From: Abyssalbus ytuae | Lineage (GTDB): Bacteria > Bacteroidota > Bacteroidia > Flavobacteriales > Flavobacteriaceae | Assembly: GCF_022807975.1 (NCBI RefSeq) | Contig: NZ_CP094358.1 | Span: 2,790,001-2,854,000 of the forward strand | DNA length: 64,000 nucleotides | Reading direction: 5' to 3' | Shown: positions 43,669 to 52,323 of the stretch, in pieces | Layout of the letters: each line of letters begins with the position of its first letter | How positions within the stretch are numbered: the stretch's first letter is position 1 | The notes under the pieces: model-generated | Databases searched by the model: none | The model's input: only the letters and a program-made list of their open reading frames with translations | Told to the model about the DNA's origin: nothing | Translations under genes and position numbers: made by a program

Positions 43669-45081
43669 ATGAAGATAGAACAAATATATACGGGATGTTT
43701 GGCCCAGGGAGCTTATTATATAGAGAGTAAGGGAGAAGTAGCCATTGTAGATCCGCTTAGGGAAGTGAAACCCTATATTGAAAAAGCCGAAAGTGAAGGA
43801 GCCAAAATAAAATACATTTTTGAAACGCATTTTCATGCCGATTTTGTGAGCGGCCATGTTACCTTATCAAAAGGAACAGGTGCTCCTATTGTATACGGCC
43901 CTATGGCCAATCCTTCTTTTGAAGCCATTATTGCCAAAGACGGGCAGGAGTTTAAGGTGGGAGATGTAACTATTGTTGCCGTGCATACACCGGGGCATAC
44001 TATGGAGAGTACTACCTATCTTTTAAAAGATGAAAACGGTAAAGATCATGCTATTTTTAGTGGAGACACCTTGTTTTTAGGAGATGTTGGTCGTCCTGAC
44101 CTGGCACAAAAAGCGGCAGATATGACCCAGGAGCAACTGGCAGCTACACTTTATGACAGCTTAAGAAAAAAAATTATGCCACTGAGTGATGAGGTTGTGG
44201 TATATCCGGCTCACGGTGCCGGTTCGGCCTGCGGTAAAAATATGATGAAAGAAACCGTAGACACCCTTGGCAACCAGAAGAAAATGAATTATGCCCTACG
44301 GGCCGATATGACAAAAGAAGAATTTGTAAAAGAAGTAACCGACGGGTTAATGCCACCCCCTCAGTATTTCCCCCTTAATGTGAAAATGAACAAAGAAGGG
44401 TATGAAGATATTGATGTGGTTTTAGAAAGAGGTACGCGGGCACTGTCTCCGCAGGAATTTGAGGTTGCTGCTAACGAAACCGGAGCTATAGTTCTTGATG
44501 TGAGAAACCAGGACGATTTTTCGAAAGGTCACATACCAAGATCCATTTTTATTGGTTTAGATGGAGAGTTCGCTCCCTGGGTTGGGGCTTTAATTGCCGA
44601 TGTACAGCAACCCATTTTGTTAGTAGCACCTCAGAATAGGATAGAGGAAGCCGTAACCCGGTTGTCCCGTGTTGGTTTTGACAATACCCTGGGATATCTT
44701 GAAGATGGTTTTGAAGCCTGGAAAAAAGAAGGATATGAGTATGATACGGTTGCTTCGGTGTCGGTTATAGAACTGGAAAGAAAGTTGAAAGACGAGAAGC
44801 TGGAAATATTTGACGTAAGGCGTGAATCGGAATATATTTCCGAACATGTAATAGATGCCAATCACACTCCCCTTGATTATTTGAACAATCATTTGGCCGA
44901 GTTTCCTGATAAAGGTATTTTCTATGTACATTGCGAAGGAGGTTATCGCTCTATGATAGCCGCATCCATACTAAAAAGCAGAGGTATTCATAATTTAATT
45001 GATGTAGCGGGAGGTTTTACCGCCATTAAAGAAATAGGAGGAATACCACTTACCGAATATGTGTGTCCATCCACATTATAA
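43669..45081 (+). CDS. persulfide dioxygenase-rhodanese fusion (CstB-like), copy 2
   Basis: A 470-aa paralogue of the preceding gene, colinear along its whole length and clearly a tandem duplicate. Same metal motif THFHADFVSGH, same GDTLFLGDVGRPDL, first rhodanese again without Cys (APQNRIEE), second with Cys422 (HCEGGYRS). Differences are spread throughout, so the duplication is not recent. It has its own palindrome and -7 box and its own terminator. Retention of both copies suggests different substrates or dosage. Confidence 0.9.
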   Translation: MKIEQIYTGCLAQGAYYIESKGEVAIVDPLREVKPYIEKAESEGAKIKYIFETHFHADFVSGHVTLSKGTGAPIVYGPMANPSFEAIIAKDGQEFKVGDVTIVAVHTPGHTMESTTYLLKDENGKDHAIFSGDTLFLGDVGRPDLAQKAADMTQEQLAATLYDSLRKKIMPLSDEVVVYPAHGAGSACGKNMMKETVDTLGNQKKMNYALRADMTKEEFVKEVTDGLMPPPQYFPLNVKMNKEGYEDIDVVLERGTRALSPQEFEVAANETGAIVLDVRNQDDFSKGHIPRSIFIGLDGEFAPWVGALIADVQQPILLVAPQNRIEEAVTRLSRVGFDNTLGYLEDGFEAWKKEGYEYDTVASVSVIELERKLKDEKLEIFDVRRESEYISEHVIDANHTPLDYLNNHLAEFPDKGIFYVHCEGGYRSMIAASILKSRGIHNLIDVAGGFTAIKEIGGIPLTEYVCPSTL

Positions 45082-45120
45082 TAATGTAGTTTTTTATTTA
45101 AATAAGTTTAGTTAGTTTTT

Positions 45121-45165
45121 GAAAAAAGGAGTAGGCCGGAATGGTTCAGTCTATTCCTTTTTTTG
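45121..45165 (+). terminator. intrinsic terminator after CstB-like copy 2
   Basis: A 12-bp stem AAAAAGGAGTAG / CTATTCCTTTTT with one G-U pair and extra T, between copy 2 and the rhodanese gene. Confidence 0.8.
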
Positions 45166-45181
45166 TAAAGAATGAAGAGTT

Positions 45182-45526
45182 ATGTCATTTTTAGAATTAT
45201 TTTTTGGGATTAAACCCGCCACAGATTATAAAATAGATGTATTGAGTGTTGCTGAATACACCAAGAAGATTAGTGAAAAAAATGTTCAGTTGGTAGATGT
45301 CAGGACTGCCCGGGAATATACATCCGGTCATATTAAAAATGCGGTCAATATAGATTATTATTCTTCTGATTTTTTGAAAAAAACAGAGGCTACTTTTAAA
45401 AAGGATCTCCCCCTGTATATTTATTGCCGTAGCGGAGCCAGAAGTATGCAGGCAGCAAGAAAGCTTGCAGCAATGGGGTTTGCCGAAATATACGATTTAA
45501 AAGGAGGTATCCTGGCCTGGAAATAA
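45182..45526 (+). CDS. single-domain rhodanese
   Basis: A 114-aa rhodanese with the active loop YCRSGARS (Cys82), preceded by LVDVRTAREYTSGHI and followed by DLKGGILAWK. It would carry sulfane sulfur as a Cys-persulfide between enzymes such as SQR and the CstB-like proteins. It is the only member of the island without its own palindrome; it sits 17 nt after a terminator and may rely on read-through or a cryptic promoter. Confidence 0.92.
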   Translation: MSFLELFFGIKPATDYKIDVLSVAEYTKKISEKNVQLVDVRTAREYTSGHIKNAVNIDYYSSDFLKKTEATFKKDLPLYIYCRSGARSMQAARKLAAMGFAEIYDLKGGILAWK

Positions 45527-45570
45527 AATATGAGTAAGCTGGTTCAATATCTGAAATCTGGCTATTTCTG

Positions 45571-45600
45571 AAAACCTGCACTATGCAGGTTTTCTTTTTT
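45571..45600 (+). terminator. intrinsic terminator after the rhodanese gene
   Basis: AAAACCTGCA / TGCAGGTTTT perfect stem with a 3-nt loop and a T-rich tail. It ends 1 nt before the next palindrome. Confidence 0.9.
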
Positions 45601-45601
45601 A

Positions 45602-45647
45602 CAGTAACATATGTTACTGAATAGATAAAAACTATGGATTACTTTTA
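45602..45647 (+). promoter_or_regulatory. activator palindrome plus -7 box, peroxiredoxin gene
   Basis: CAGTAACATATGTTACTG (45602-45619) is an 18-bp perfect palindrome. TACTTTTA at 45640-45647 is the -7-like box; centres are 33 bp apart. It falls inside an apparent upstream start (45634), which shows that the real start is 45673. Confidence 0.75.
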
Positions 45648-45672
45648 TCCTATAAATAAAATTTTTAGAAAC

Positions 45673-46332
45673 ATGGATAATATAGAAGTAAAATCTTTTA
45701 TGCCAAGAATCGGAGACCAGGCTCCGGATTTTGAAGCAGTAACTACGAAGGGTAAAATTAAATTTTCTGAATTTGCAAAAGATAAATGGGTGGTTATGTT
45801 CTCTCACCCGGCTGATTTTACCCCGGTTTGTACTACCGAAATGAGCGGTTTTGCAAACAGAAAAAGTGAATTTGACGCATTAAATACTGAGCTTATAGGG
45901 TTAAGTATAGATAGTATACATGCACATTTAGGCTGGGTAAATAATGTAAAAGAAAATACAGGAGTGTATTTTGATTTTCCCATTATAGCCGATTTGGATA
46001 TGAAAGTGTCTAAATTATATGGAATGCTTCAGCCAAACGAAAGTGAAACTGCCGCAGTGCGCGCTGTTTTCTTTATTGACCCTTCCAAAAAAATACGTCT
46101 TATAATGTACTATCCGCTTAACGTAGGAAGAAATATGGACGAAATTCTCAGGGCTCTTGAAGCGTTACAAACTTCGGATAAGTATAAAGTGGCCATGCCT
46201 TTAGATTGGAAAAAAGGTGATAAAGTAATAGTTCCGCCACCAAAAACCCTTGAAGAAATGGAAGCAAGGCTGAAAGATGACACTTTGGAAAAGGTAGACT
46301 GGTATCTGGCAAAGAAGGAAATTGCAGGTTAA
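45673..46332 (+). CDS. 1-Cys peroxiredoxin (Prx6 type)
   Basis: A 219-aa thiol peroxidase with the peroxidatic Cys53 in DFTPVCTTE, HPADFTPVC context, and the long Prx6 C-terminus (PLDWKKGDKVIVPPP). No resolving Cys is seen. It removes peroxides, and in a sulfide island may deal with persulfides or peroxide formed during sulfide oxidation (inference). I chose the ATG at 45673 because the predicted promoter covers an ATG 39 nt upstream. A terminator follows directly. Confidence 0.9.
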   Translation: MDNIEVKSFMPRIGDQAPDFEAVTTKGKIKFSEFAKDKWVVMFSHPADFTPVCTTEMSGFANRKSEFDALNTELIGLSIDSIHAHLGWVNNVKENTGVYFDFPIIADLDMKVSKLYGMLQPNESETAAVRAVFFIDPSKKIRLIMYYPLNVGRNMDEILRALEALQTSDKYKVAMPLDWKKGDKVIVPPPKTLEEMEARLKDDTLEKVDWYLAKKEIAG

Positions 46333-46350
46333 ATTGGTTTTTATTACACG

Positions 46351-46390
46351 AAAAAGAGAGAATATTTAAAAAAAATATTCTCTCTTTTTT
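46351..46390 (+). terminator. intrinsic terminator after the peroxiredoxin gene
   Basis: Stem AAAGAGAGAATATT / AATATTCTCTCTTT with an A-rich loop and six T. It abuts the next palindrome. Confidence 0.9.
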
Positions 46391-46391
46391 A

Positions 46392-46435
46392 GTAACATAT
46401 GTTACTGTGGTTTAGGTAAAACGTATCTAATTTTA
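46392..46435 (+). promoter_or_regulatory. activator palindrome plus -7 box, SQR gene
   Basis: GTAACATATGTTAC at 46392-46405, the same core as in front of the peroxiredoxin gene. TAATTTTA at 46428-46435; centres 33 bp apart. The ATG is at 46461. Confidence 0.75.
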
Positions 46436-46460
46436 CAGTACTTCATTAAAACCAATAAAA

Positions 46461-47723
46461 ATGAAATCACATTATCAAATATTAATAATAGGAGGGGGAA
46501 CAGGAGGTATAATGACTGCTGCCCAACTATTAAGAAAGAAACCGTCCCTGGATGTGGGATTAATAGAACCTGGCGACACTCATTATTATCAGCCTGCATG
46601 GACACTGGTAGGAGCAGGGACTTATGATTTTGAAAAAACAGCAAAACCAATGGCCGAGGTAATGCCTCCCGGTGTTAAATGGATAAAAGATTATGCCACC
46701 GGCTTTGATGCTAAAAACAATACCGTAAAAACTAAATCTTCGGGAGATCTGACTTATGACTACCTTGTGGTGTCACCAGGTCTGGTAATGGCTCCCGAAC
46801 TAATAGAAGGTTTGCCCGAAGCCATGGACAAAGGAGTGGTTTGCAGTAATTACACAAACCCTAAGCATACCTGGGAAGTTCTTAAAAACTTTAAAGGCGG
46901 GAATGCGGTATTTACCCAACCCACTACTCCTATTAAATGTGGAGGAGCTCCTCAGAAAATTATGTATCTGGCAGCCGATTATTTCAGAAAACACGGACTG
47001 GAAGATAAAACCAACGTGGTATTTGCCACACCGGGAACAGTAATATTCGGGGTTAAGAAAATTAAAAAAACCTTAACCAAAGTGCTTGACAGATATGGCA
47101 TACATTTTAAACCTTATTATGCTCCGTTTAAAATTGATGCAGATAAAAAAATAGTTTATTTCAGGAACATAGCCGACGGTGAAAGTGAATGTGTTGTTAC
47201 TGAAGATAACGACCTGGGAGAAAAAATGAGTGGAGAAGCTATTATAGAAATGCCGTTTGACATGCTTCATCTTGCTCCGCCTCAGGCACCGCCCAAGTTT
47301 GTAAGAGACTCTGACCTGATTAATGAAACCGGATGGATGGATGTGGATATTCATTCCCTTCAGCATAATAAATACCCTAATATATTTGGTATAGGCGATG
47401 TAGCATCTTTACCTACGGCAAAAACCGGGGCAGCTATCAGAAAACAAGTGCCTATTGTAATTGACAATATTTTTAAGTTAATGCAAAATCAGGAAGCAAG
47501 TAACAAGTCTTATAATGGGTATTCATCCTGTCCTTTGATTACCGGATATGGAAAAATGGTGTTGGCTGAATTTGACTACGACAATAATTTTACTCCTGAC
47601 CCGAAATTAAAAAGAATGTTGATTATGGATTCGTCCAAAGAACATTGGAGGTTATGGATATTAAAGAAATATGTACTTCCGTATTTGTACTGGAAGAAAA
47701 TGCTCAAAGGTCAAAATGTGTAA
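46461..47723 (+). CDS. sqr: sulfide:quinone oxidoreductase
   Basis: A 420-aa FAD-dependent, membrane-associated disulfide oxidoreductase that oxidises sulfide and passes electrons to quinone. FAD-binding IIGGGTGGIMTA is at the N-terminus, then PIKCGGAPQKIMYLAADY (Cys160), Cys128 in VVCSNY, and a Cys357 in SSCPLITGYGKM. GIGDVASLPTAKTG is the second FAD contact. The Cys set and KCGGAPQKIMYL are those of SQR-type enzymes (the eukaryote-like SQRDL group) rather than ordinary NADH dehydrogenases. It is the entry step of the island. Confidence 0.9.
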   Translation: MKSHYQILIIGGGTGGIMTAAQLLRKKPSLDVGLIEPGDTHYYQPAWTLVGAGTYDFEKTAKPMAEVMPPGVKWIKDYATGFDAKNNTVKTKSSGDLTYDYLVVSPGLVMAPELIEGLPEAMDKGVVCSNYTNPKHTWEVLKNFKGGNAVFTQPTTPIKCGGAPQKIMYLAADYFRKHGLEDKTNVVFATPGTVIFGVKKIKKTLTKVLDRYGIHFKPYYAPFKIDADKKIVYFRNIADGESECVVTEDNDLGEKMSGEAIIEMPFDMLHLAPPQAPPKFVRDSDLINETGWMDVDIHSLQHNKYPNIFGIGDVASLPTAKTGAAIRKQVPIVIDNIFKLMQNQEASNKSYNGYSSCPLITGYGKMVLAEFDYDNNFTPDPKLKRMLIMDSSKEHWRLWILKKYVLPYLYWKKMLKGQNV

Positions 47724-47763
47724 AAGTTGTTTTTTAGATTTTTGATTGATTAGGTTGTTTTTG

Positions 47764-47799
47764 GGGAGCGAGGTTTACCAACTTCGCTTCCTTGTTTTT
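47764..47799 (+). terminator. intrinsic terminator after sqr
   Basis: A 12-bp stem GGGAGCGAGGTT / AACTTCGCTTCC with two G-U pairs, loop TACC, and a T-rich tail. Confidence 0.85.
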
Positions 47800-47850
47800 A
47801 TATAATGAGATTTTTATTGTATATCGCTTAATAAAAAAATGATTATAACG

Positions 47851-47858
47851 TATTTTTG
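47851..47858 (+). promoter_or_regulatory. -7 box of cydAB
   Basis: TATTTTTG fits TAnnTTTG and lies 18 nt before the cydA ATG. The palindrome seen before the other genes is absent at the matching position (47815-47828), so cydAB is probably controlled differently. Confidence 0.5.
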
Positions 47859-47876
47859 TAGTAAAGAAGAATCAGA

Positions 47877-49256
47877 ATGGATGTAGAAATTCTAGCCCGT
47901 ATTCAGTTTGCCTTCACAGTAGCCTTTCATTACATATATCCTCCTTTAAGTATTGGACTCGGCTTAATTATGGTAATCTTTGAAAGTATTTATATTAAGA
48001 CCGGAAATAAGGAGTATGAAACGCTTGCCCGTTTCTGGACCAAAATTTTTGCCCTTACCTTTGGAATAGGGGTTGTAACCGGTATAGTAATGGAGTTTGA
48101 GTTTGGTACCAACTGGGCCACTTATTCGCGCTATGTGGGCGATGTATTTGGAAGTGCCCTGGCTGCCGAAGGTATATTTGCCTTTGCTTTGGAAAGCGGC
48201 TTCCTGGGAGTTCTCCTCTTTGGCTGGAACAGGGTAAAACCGTGGGTACATCTGGTATCTACCATAGGGGTATTTTTCGGATCAATGTTTTCTGCTGTCT
48301 GGATAGTGGTTGCCAATAGCTGGCAGCAAACCCCGGCAGGGTATCATATAGTAGGCGAGGGCCTGAATGCGAGAGCGGAGATCACAGACTTCTGGGCGAT
48401 GGTATTTAACCCTTCCAGTGTAGACAGGCTTACGCATGTATGGTTGGGGGCATTTTTGGCGGGAGCGTTTGTAGTACTGAGTGTTCACGCGTATTATCTT
48501 TTAAAAAACAGGTATGTGGAGATATCGAAAAAAGCTTTTAAAATTGCTTTGATCGTGGCCACTGTATTTTCCCTGGGGCAATTAGCCACAGGTCATAAAT
48601 CGGCAGATGGGGTTGCTAAAAACCAGCCCGCGAAATTAGCAGCGCTGGAAGGTCATTTTGAAGAATCGGCCCCGGCAGATATGTATATTTTAGGATGGGT
48701 GAATAAAGAAAAACAGGAAGTTTCAGGAATAAAAATACCCGGCGGACTTTCTTTTCTCTTAGATTATGATTTTGATACTCCCGTTACGGGATTGAATGCT
48801 TTTCCTGAAGACGAAAGACCCTCACAGATTAATGCAATATTTCAGTTTTATCATATAATGATTGCCATAGGTATATTTTTAATTATTATATCCTTATATG
48901 GAAATTTTATGTGGTGGAGAGGAAAATTATTTGATAAAAGATGGCTGTTATGGACTTTTGTTTTTGTGGCTATATTACCTCAAATAGCCAACCAGGTGGG
49001 TTGGTTTGCGGCCGAAATGGGCAGGCAGCCCTGGGTAGTCTACGGACTTTTACGAACATCTGATGCTTTTTCACAGGCAGTAAGGGCAAACCAGGTGCTT
49101 TTTTCGCTCATTTTGTTTTTTATTGTTTACGCCCTGTTGTTTGTGTTGTTCGTATACCTGCTCAACAAAAAAATTAAGCACGGCCCGTATGATGAAAAAG
49201 ATGATGATGACAGACCTCTTACAAAAGAAATAACAGGTGTTATAACCGGAAACTAA
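47877..49256 (+). CDS. cydA: cytochrome bd oxidase subunit I
   Basis: A 459-aa subunit with about nine helices that holds haems b558, b595 and d and reduces O2 with quinol. The b595 ligand His18 lies in FHYIYPPLSIGLG, and GRQPWVVYGLLRTSDA is the CydA motif near haem b558/d. At 459 aa it is shorter than E. coli CydA, in keeping with a short Q-loop. cydB follows 5 nt later. The bd oxidases are known to resist sulfide inhibition, which fits the setting next to sqr. Confidence 0.95.
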   Translation: MDVEILARIQFAFTVAFHYIYPPLSIGLGLIMVIFESIYIKTGNKEYETLARFWTKIFALTFGIGVVTGIVMEFEFGTNWATYSRYVGDVFGSALAAEGIFAFALESGFLGVLLFGWNRVKPWVHLVSTIGVFFGSMFSAVWIVVANSWQQTPAGYHIVGEGLNARAEITDFWAMVFNPSSVDRLTHVWLGAFLAGAFVVLSVHAYYLLKNRYVEISKKAFKIALIVATVFSLGQLATGHKSADGVAKNQPAKLAALEGHFEESAPADMYILGWVNKEKQEVSGIKIPGGLSFLLDYDFDTPVTGLNAFPEDERPSQINAIFQFYHIMIAIGIFLIIISLYGNFMWWRGKLFDKRWLLWTFVFVAILPQIANQVGWFAAEMGRQPWVVYGLLRTSDAFSQAVRANQVLFSLILFFIVYALLFVLFVYLLNKKIKHGPYDEKDDDDRPLTKEITGVITGN

Positions 49257-49261
49257 AATTT

Positions 49262-50299
49262 ATGGAAACGTTTTTAGGATTAGATTATCCCACTTTATGG
49301 TTTTTAGTAGTTGGAGCCTTATTTTCAGGTTATGCAATTTTAGACGGTTTCGACTTTGGAGCCGGTGCATGGCATTTATTCTTGAAAAAAGAAAAAAGCC
49401 GCAGAATAGCTTTGAATGCCGTAGGTCCGGTTTGGGATGGAAATGAAGTATGGCTGGTGATAGGAGGAGGTGCGCTTTTTGCAGGTTTTCCGGTAATGTA
49501 TGCAGCTATGTTTTCCTCTATGTATATTCCTTTTATGCTGTTTTTAATGTTTATAATTTTTAGAGCTATTTCCATAGAATTCAGAGGAAAAGAAAAAATG
49601 AAATGGTGGAAAAAAACCTGGGATATTGGTTATAGTATATCCAGTATTATGCTGGCTTTTTTACTGGGAGTTGTTTTAGGCAATGTGTTGCAGGGATTAG
49701 CCATTGGAGAAAATTATGTTTATAAAGGGGGAGGATTCTTTGAGTTTCTTAATATGTATGCTATAATGACCGGGGTTACCACCCTTTCCCTGTTTATGTC
49801 GCATGGGGCTATTTATTTATTGCTTAAAACCGAAGGCCGGTTGTATGCAAAGCTTACAATTTTGCTAAAAAAAGGCATGATATTTTTTATGGTAAGTTTT
49901 GGTATCACAACCTTATATACATTATTGTACATCCCTCATTTATCGGATGCATTTAAAAACAATCCGTCTTTATTTATAGTGCCCATGATGGCATTTTTAA
50001 GTATAGCCAATGTGCCGAGATTAGCTAATAAGAGAAAGTTTAAAATGGCATTTTTGTTTTCTTCAGTAACTATTAGCTTATTGTTGGTACTGGTAGCTAT
50101 AGAATTGTATCCGGTGTTGTTGTTTTCAACTTTAGGAGAACAATTTAATATTGATATATACAATGCAGCCGCATCGGATAAGTCTTTAGGTATAATGTTA
50201 ACCTTTGTGGCTATCGGCACCCCGCTAGTGTTAGGATATACTTTTTTTGTATACAGAACCTTCCGGGGTAAAGTAAAATTGGATGAACATAGTTATTAA
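49262..50299 (+). CDS. cydB: cytochrome bd oxidase subunit II
   Basis: A 345-aa, eight-helix membrane subunit that forms the heterodimer with CydA. LDGFDFGAGAWHLFL, GPVWDGNEVWLVIGGGALFAGFP-type sequence (near residues 55-80) and FRGKEKMKWW are characteristic. It starts 5 nt after cydA. No small cydX frame follows. Confidence 0.94.
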   Translation: METFLGLDYPTLWFLVVGALFSGYAILDGFDFGAGAWHLFLKKEKSRRIALNAVGPVWDGNEVWLVIGGGALFAGFPVMYAAMFSSMYIPFMLFLMFIIFRAISIEFRGKEKMKWWKKTWDIGYSISSIMLAFLLGVVLGNVLQGLAIGENYVYKGGGFFEFLNMYAIMTGVTTLSLFMSHGAIYLLLKTEGRLYAKLTILLKKGMIFFMVSFGITTLYTLLYIPHLSDAFKNNPSLFIVPMMAFLSIANVPRLANKRKFKMAFLFSSVTISLLLVLVAIELYPVLLFSTLGEQFNIDIYNAAASDKSLGIMLTFVAIGTPLVLGYTFFVYRTFRGKVKLDEHSY

Positions 50300-50325
50300 T
50301 AATAAAGGGGCTAAAGGGGGCTTGT

Positions 50326-50369
50326 GTAACCAATGTTACAAAAAGCTTGTTTTTAGTTTTCTTTTTTTG
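50326..50369 (+). promoter_or_regulatory. activator palindrome plus -7-like box, YeeE / porin operon
   Basis: TGTAAC-CAAT-GTTACA (50325-50340) and TTTTTTTG at 50362-50369. The centres are again 33 bp apart; the box keeps TTTG but has TT for TA. The first gene starts at 50384. Confidence 0.65.
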
Positions 50370-50383
50370 CAAAAATTTTATTT

Positions 50384-50944
50384 ATGGAATCGATTTTAGA
50401 TCTATGGCCCTGGTATATTTCAGGACCGCTTATTGCATTAATAATGCTATTCCTTTTATTTATAGGAAAAAGCTTTGGTGTATCAGCAAACTTAAGAACC
50501 TTTTGCACTATGTGCGGGGCCGGAAAAAAGTATGACTTTTTTAAATTTGACTGGAAAGCACAAAGCTGGAATTTAGTTTTTCTTGTGGGTACTATTGTGG
50601 GTGGTTTTCTCGCTTCCCATTATTTGTCTCCCGAAAACAACGCCGCGGACATTTCACAAAAAACTGTTCAACATCTCGAAACTATCGGTTTTGACAGTGC
50701 CGGAAAATCGTATTTACCTACGGAGCTTTTTAGCAATGAAGCTTTTACTGATGGCAAAACTCTGCTTTTACTTATTTTAGGAGGCTTTTTAGTTGGGTTT
50801 GGTGCCCGTTATGCAGGAGGTTGTACCTCGGGACACGCCATTTCAGGATTGAGCAATTTACAACTACCATCGTTAATTGCAGTGATAGGATTTTTTATTG
50901 GGGGATTAATAATGGTTCATTTTATTTTCCCATTTATATTTTAA
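50384..50944 (+). CDS. YeeE/YedE family half-transporter, N-terminal type
   Basis: A 186-aa inner-membrane protein with about five helices. Conserved Cys are Cys41 and Cys44 (TFCTMCGAGK) and Cys147 in GARYAGGCTSGHAI, the YeeE/YedE signature used for thiosulfate uptake by Cys-S-S relay in TsuA. It probably moves thiosulfate or other sulfane-sulfur compounds. It is the first gene of a three-gene unit; the second half-transporter is at 52324 and a porin lies between. Confidence 0.85.
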   Translation: MESILDLWPWYISGPLIALIMLFLLFIGKSFGVSANLRTFCTMCGAGKKYDFFKFDWKAQSWNLVFLVGTIVGGFLASHYLSPENNAADISQKTVQHLETIGFDSAGKSYLPTELFSNEAFTDGKTLLLLILGGFLVGFGARYAGGCTSGHAISGLSNLQLPSLIAVIGFFIGGLIMVHFIFPFIF

Positions 50945-50948
50945 ATAA

Positions 50949-52319
50949 TTGAGAGGTTACATTTTATTGTTTTTTTGTTCCATACTTTTTTTTGACAGTA
51001 TAGCCCAGACCTCTTCTCATGACACATTAAACAGTGCACAAACATTTAAGGAAATTTTCAGTAAAGGTGAAATAAAAGGGTATATGCGTAACTATTTTTT
51101 AAATACCATAAATGAAGGCGTTTTAAAAGATTATTATGCAAATGCCACAGGTGGCGCATTGTCGTATAAAACAATGCCTTATAAAGGCTTTGAAGCAGGA
51201 GTTAAAGGTAGTGTTACTTTTCATACTTTTTCATCTGATTTAAATGAAGAAGATGCAGTGACCGGAAAAACTTCAAAATGGGAGCCGGAGTTATATGATG
51301 TTTTAAATAGAGATAAATATAACGATCTGGACAGGTTGGAAGAGCTATATATTAAATACTATTTTAAAGGGTCGTATGTTTCCTTGGGTAAAATACCTGT
51401 ACAGGACACTCCTTTACTTAATAAAAGTGATGGCAGAATGATGCCTTTTTCTTTTGAAGGAATTTGGGGCCGTTTTAATATAAATAAAACTCAGCGTTTA
51501 AATATAAGCTGGTTATACAAAGTATCTCCCCGCTCTACTACCGAATGGTTTAAACTAAAAGAAGCATTGGGGATTTTTTCCAACGGATATCAACCCGATG
51601 GCGAACCTGCAGATTATCAGGGAAGATTAAATTCTAAAGGTATTGCTATTATTACGTATGAAACTAAATTCAATAATTTATATTTTGGTTTATTTAACTG
51701 GTATATTGATAAAGTAATTAATACGACCTGGTTTGAAACCGTTTATAATTTGAGCAGGGAAGTAAGTGTGGGTTTGCAGTATACCTGTCAGTTGCCCGAT
51801 AATTATCAAAGTAAATTAAGTTTCCGGGAAAGATATGTACAACCCGGGGAAAACGGACAGGTTTTAAGTTCAAAAATTTCCTATAAAAAAGATAATTTAA
51901 ATATAAAAGTAGCTTACACCCATGCTTTTAACTCCGGCAGATTTCTTTTTCCGCGTGAATTAGGACGAGACAGGTTTTACACCTCTATTTCGAGGTCAAG
52001 GCTCGAAGGGTTTGGAAGCACACAAGTAGTAACACTCTCCGGTAGTTATGATTTTAATTTAAAAGGTTTCAAAGCAGGTGTAGAATACACAAGGTTATTT
52101 AACCCGGAAATCAACAATTTTCAATTTAATAAGTATAATCTGGATGAATACCATCAGTTTAATGTGCGTTTACATTATCAACCCAATGGTTTTTTTGAAG
52201 GATTAAAGTTTGATGTATTATATGTTTTTAAAGAAAATATTAATAATACATCTCCCGATGTAATTTTTAATAAAAGTAATTATCATCAAATAAATTTTGT
52301 AACGAATTTTAATTTTTAG
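50949..52319 (+). CDS. OprD-like outer-membrane porin
   Basis: A 456-aa exported beta-barrel protein (signal peptide ~1-20, ending SIAQT). GEIKGYMRNYFLNT at the start, repeated aromatic strands, and an C-terminal FVTNFNF fit an OprD/substrate-specific porin. The start is TTG at 50949, right after an in-frame TAA, 4 nt past the YeeE stop. Location between the two YeeE halves suggests it lets sulfite, thiosulfate or a related anion cross the outer membrane. Confidence 0.75.
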   Translation: MRGYILLFFCSILFFDSIAQTSSHDTLNSAQTFKEIFSKGEIKGYMRNYFLNTINEGVLKDYYANATGGALSYKTMPYKGFEAGVKGSVTFHTFSSDLNEEDAVTGKTSKWEPELYDVLNRDKYNDLDRLEELYIKYYFKGSYVSLGKIPVQDTPLLNKSDGRMMPFSFEGIWGRFNINKTQRLNISWLYKVSPRSTTEWFKLKEALGIFSNGYQPDGEPADYQGRLNSKGIAIITYETKFNNLYFGLFNWYIDKVINTTWFETVYNLSREVSVGLQYTCQLPDNYQSKLSFRERYVQPGENGQVLSSKISYKKDNLNIKVAYTHAFNSGRFLFPRELGRDRFYTSISRSRLEGFGSTQVVTLSGSYDFNLKGFKAGVEYTRLFNPEINNFQFNKYNLDEYHQFNVRLHYQPNGFFEGLKFDVLYVFKENINNTSPDVIFNKSNYHQINFVTNFNF

Positions 52320-52323
52320 AAAT

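Noticed and set aside
45634-45672. Earlier ATG for the peroxiredoxin
   Set aside because: It overlaps the predicted -7 box at 45640-45647 and adds residues not typical of the family; 45673 is the better start.
47815-47828. Expected palindrome position before cydA
   Set aside because: The sequence there does not match GTAAC-N4-GTTAC, so cydAB was not counted in the regulon.
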